DNA of 64,000 nt, taken from Albimonas pacifica. GTDB lineage: Bacteria > Pseudomonadota > Alphaproteobacteria > Rhodobacterales > Rhodobacteraceae. The notes below the pieces were generated by a model. That model was given only the letters and a program-made list of their open reading frames with translations. It made no database searches and was not told the origin of the DNA. The DNA is taken from the NCBI RefSeq assembly GCF_900113695.1, contig NZ_FOQH01000001.1, forward strand, positions 310,001 to 374,000, given 5' to 3'. A program made the position numbers and the translations under genes. Positions 63,714 through 64,000 of this stretch are shown piece after piece (position 1 is the first letter of the stretch; every line of letters starts with the position of its first letter).

Positions 63714-64000
63714 ATGACCGAGACCGAAGCCCCTTTCGACCCCGCCTCCAACCCCTCGCCGGACGGGCTGCGCCGCATCCTGCGCAGCGTCAGGACGGTG
63801 GCGATGGTCGGCGTCTCGACCAACCCGGTGCGGCCCTCGAACTACGTGGGGCGCTACCTGGCGCTGAAAGGCTACCGGGTGATTCCCGTCAATCCCGTGG
63901 CCGCGGGGCAGCGGCTGTGGGGGCAGGAGGTGCGCGCCTCGCTGGCCGACATCCCCGCCGAGCTCGGTCCGATCGACATGGTCGACGTGTTCCGCCGCTC
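63714..64000 (+). CDS. CoA-binding domain protein (YccU-like), partial
   Basis: The first 95 residues of a small Rossmann-fold CoA-binding protein; the rest lies beyond the window. [36 protein letters not shown] is the hallmark nucleotide-binding segment with the S-x-x-P-x-R-x-S pattern, followed by [10 protein letters not shown]. Function within the family is not established. ATG 63714 follows GGTGAGCCC; 56 bp after the terminator. Confidence 0.88.
   Translation, partial: MTETEAPFDPASNPSPDGLRRILRSVRTVAMVGVSTNPVRPSNYVGRYLALKGYRVIPVNPVAAGQRLWGQEVRASLADIPAELGPIDMVDVFRR

Overview
The window is high-GC DNA, packed with GTG starts and 4-bp ATGA/GTGA overlaps. It reads as an alphaproteobacterial chromosome, probably Rhodobacterales-like: sphingolipid genes of the Caulobacter type, DppBCDF- and Fbp-type ABC transporters, CaiB/BaiF CoA-transferases, and a DUF3489-DUF2924-serine recombinase module. 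This assignment is inference; there is no rRNA or other phylogenetic marker to settle it.

Region 1 (1-17139), envelope lipids. After a chimeric IS remnant (1-163) come a polysaccharide flippase and a CDP-glycerol glycerophosphotransferase-like protein, both on the minus strand. A ceramide/phosphosphingolipid locus follows. Its first plus-strand set is acyl-AMP ligase, CerR-like reductase, LicC-like nucleotidyltransferase, ACP and serine palmitoyltransferase. Then comes a coupled minus-strand trio: CDP-alcohol phosphatidyltransferase, DAGK-type ceramide kinase and a nucleotidyltransferase-fold protein. A second plus-strand operon holds a metallophosphoesterase, two LptF/LptG-like permeases, a GNAT-like bacterial ceramide synthase and a MobA-like nucleotidyltransferase. 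Together these could make ceramide, phosphorylate it, add a head group and move it to the outer membrane. A DUF2147 protein and an FkbM methyltransferase end the region.

Region 2 (17140-25318) holds an IS3 orfA fossil, two secreted amidohydrolases, a neuromedin-U-like outer-membrane protein coupled to a lipoprotein, and a Tat-exported serine hydrolase.

Region 3 (25319-30151) is a decayed integration module: DUF3489, frameshifted DUF2924, and a frameshifted large serine recombinase. The recombinase's 3' end runs into a ~145-bp sequence that recurs directly downstream of tRNA-Tyr at 62.2 kb. A cluster of GAACAGGG repeats and a 799-bp IS6-like element with a premature stop follow.

Region 4 (30152-61404) is a ~31-kb catabolic block lying between two same-orientation 799-bp IS6-like copies. 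It contains a complete peptide-type ABC transporter with a fused acyl-CoA carboxylase and an acyl-CoA ligase. Next come an OtnC/OtnK pair beside a second complete peptide-type ABC system, a class III aminotransferase and a TetR regulator. Last is a GntR-controlled divergent unit: GST, enoyl-CoA hydratase and quinone reductase on one side; an Fbp-type importer, CaiB CoA-transferase and enoyl-CoA hydratase on the other. The theme is import and CoA- or kinase-dependent breakdown of small organic acids.

Region 5 (61405-64000) contains an intact IS6-like element, tRNA-Tyr, rlmB, a candidate small RNA with its own terminator, and the start of a CoA-binding protein.
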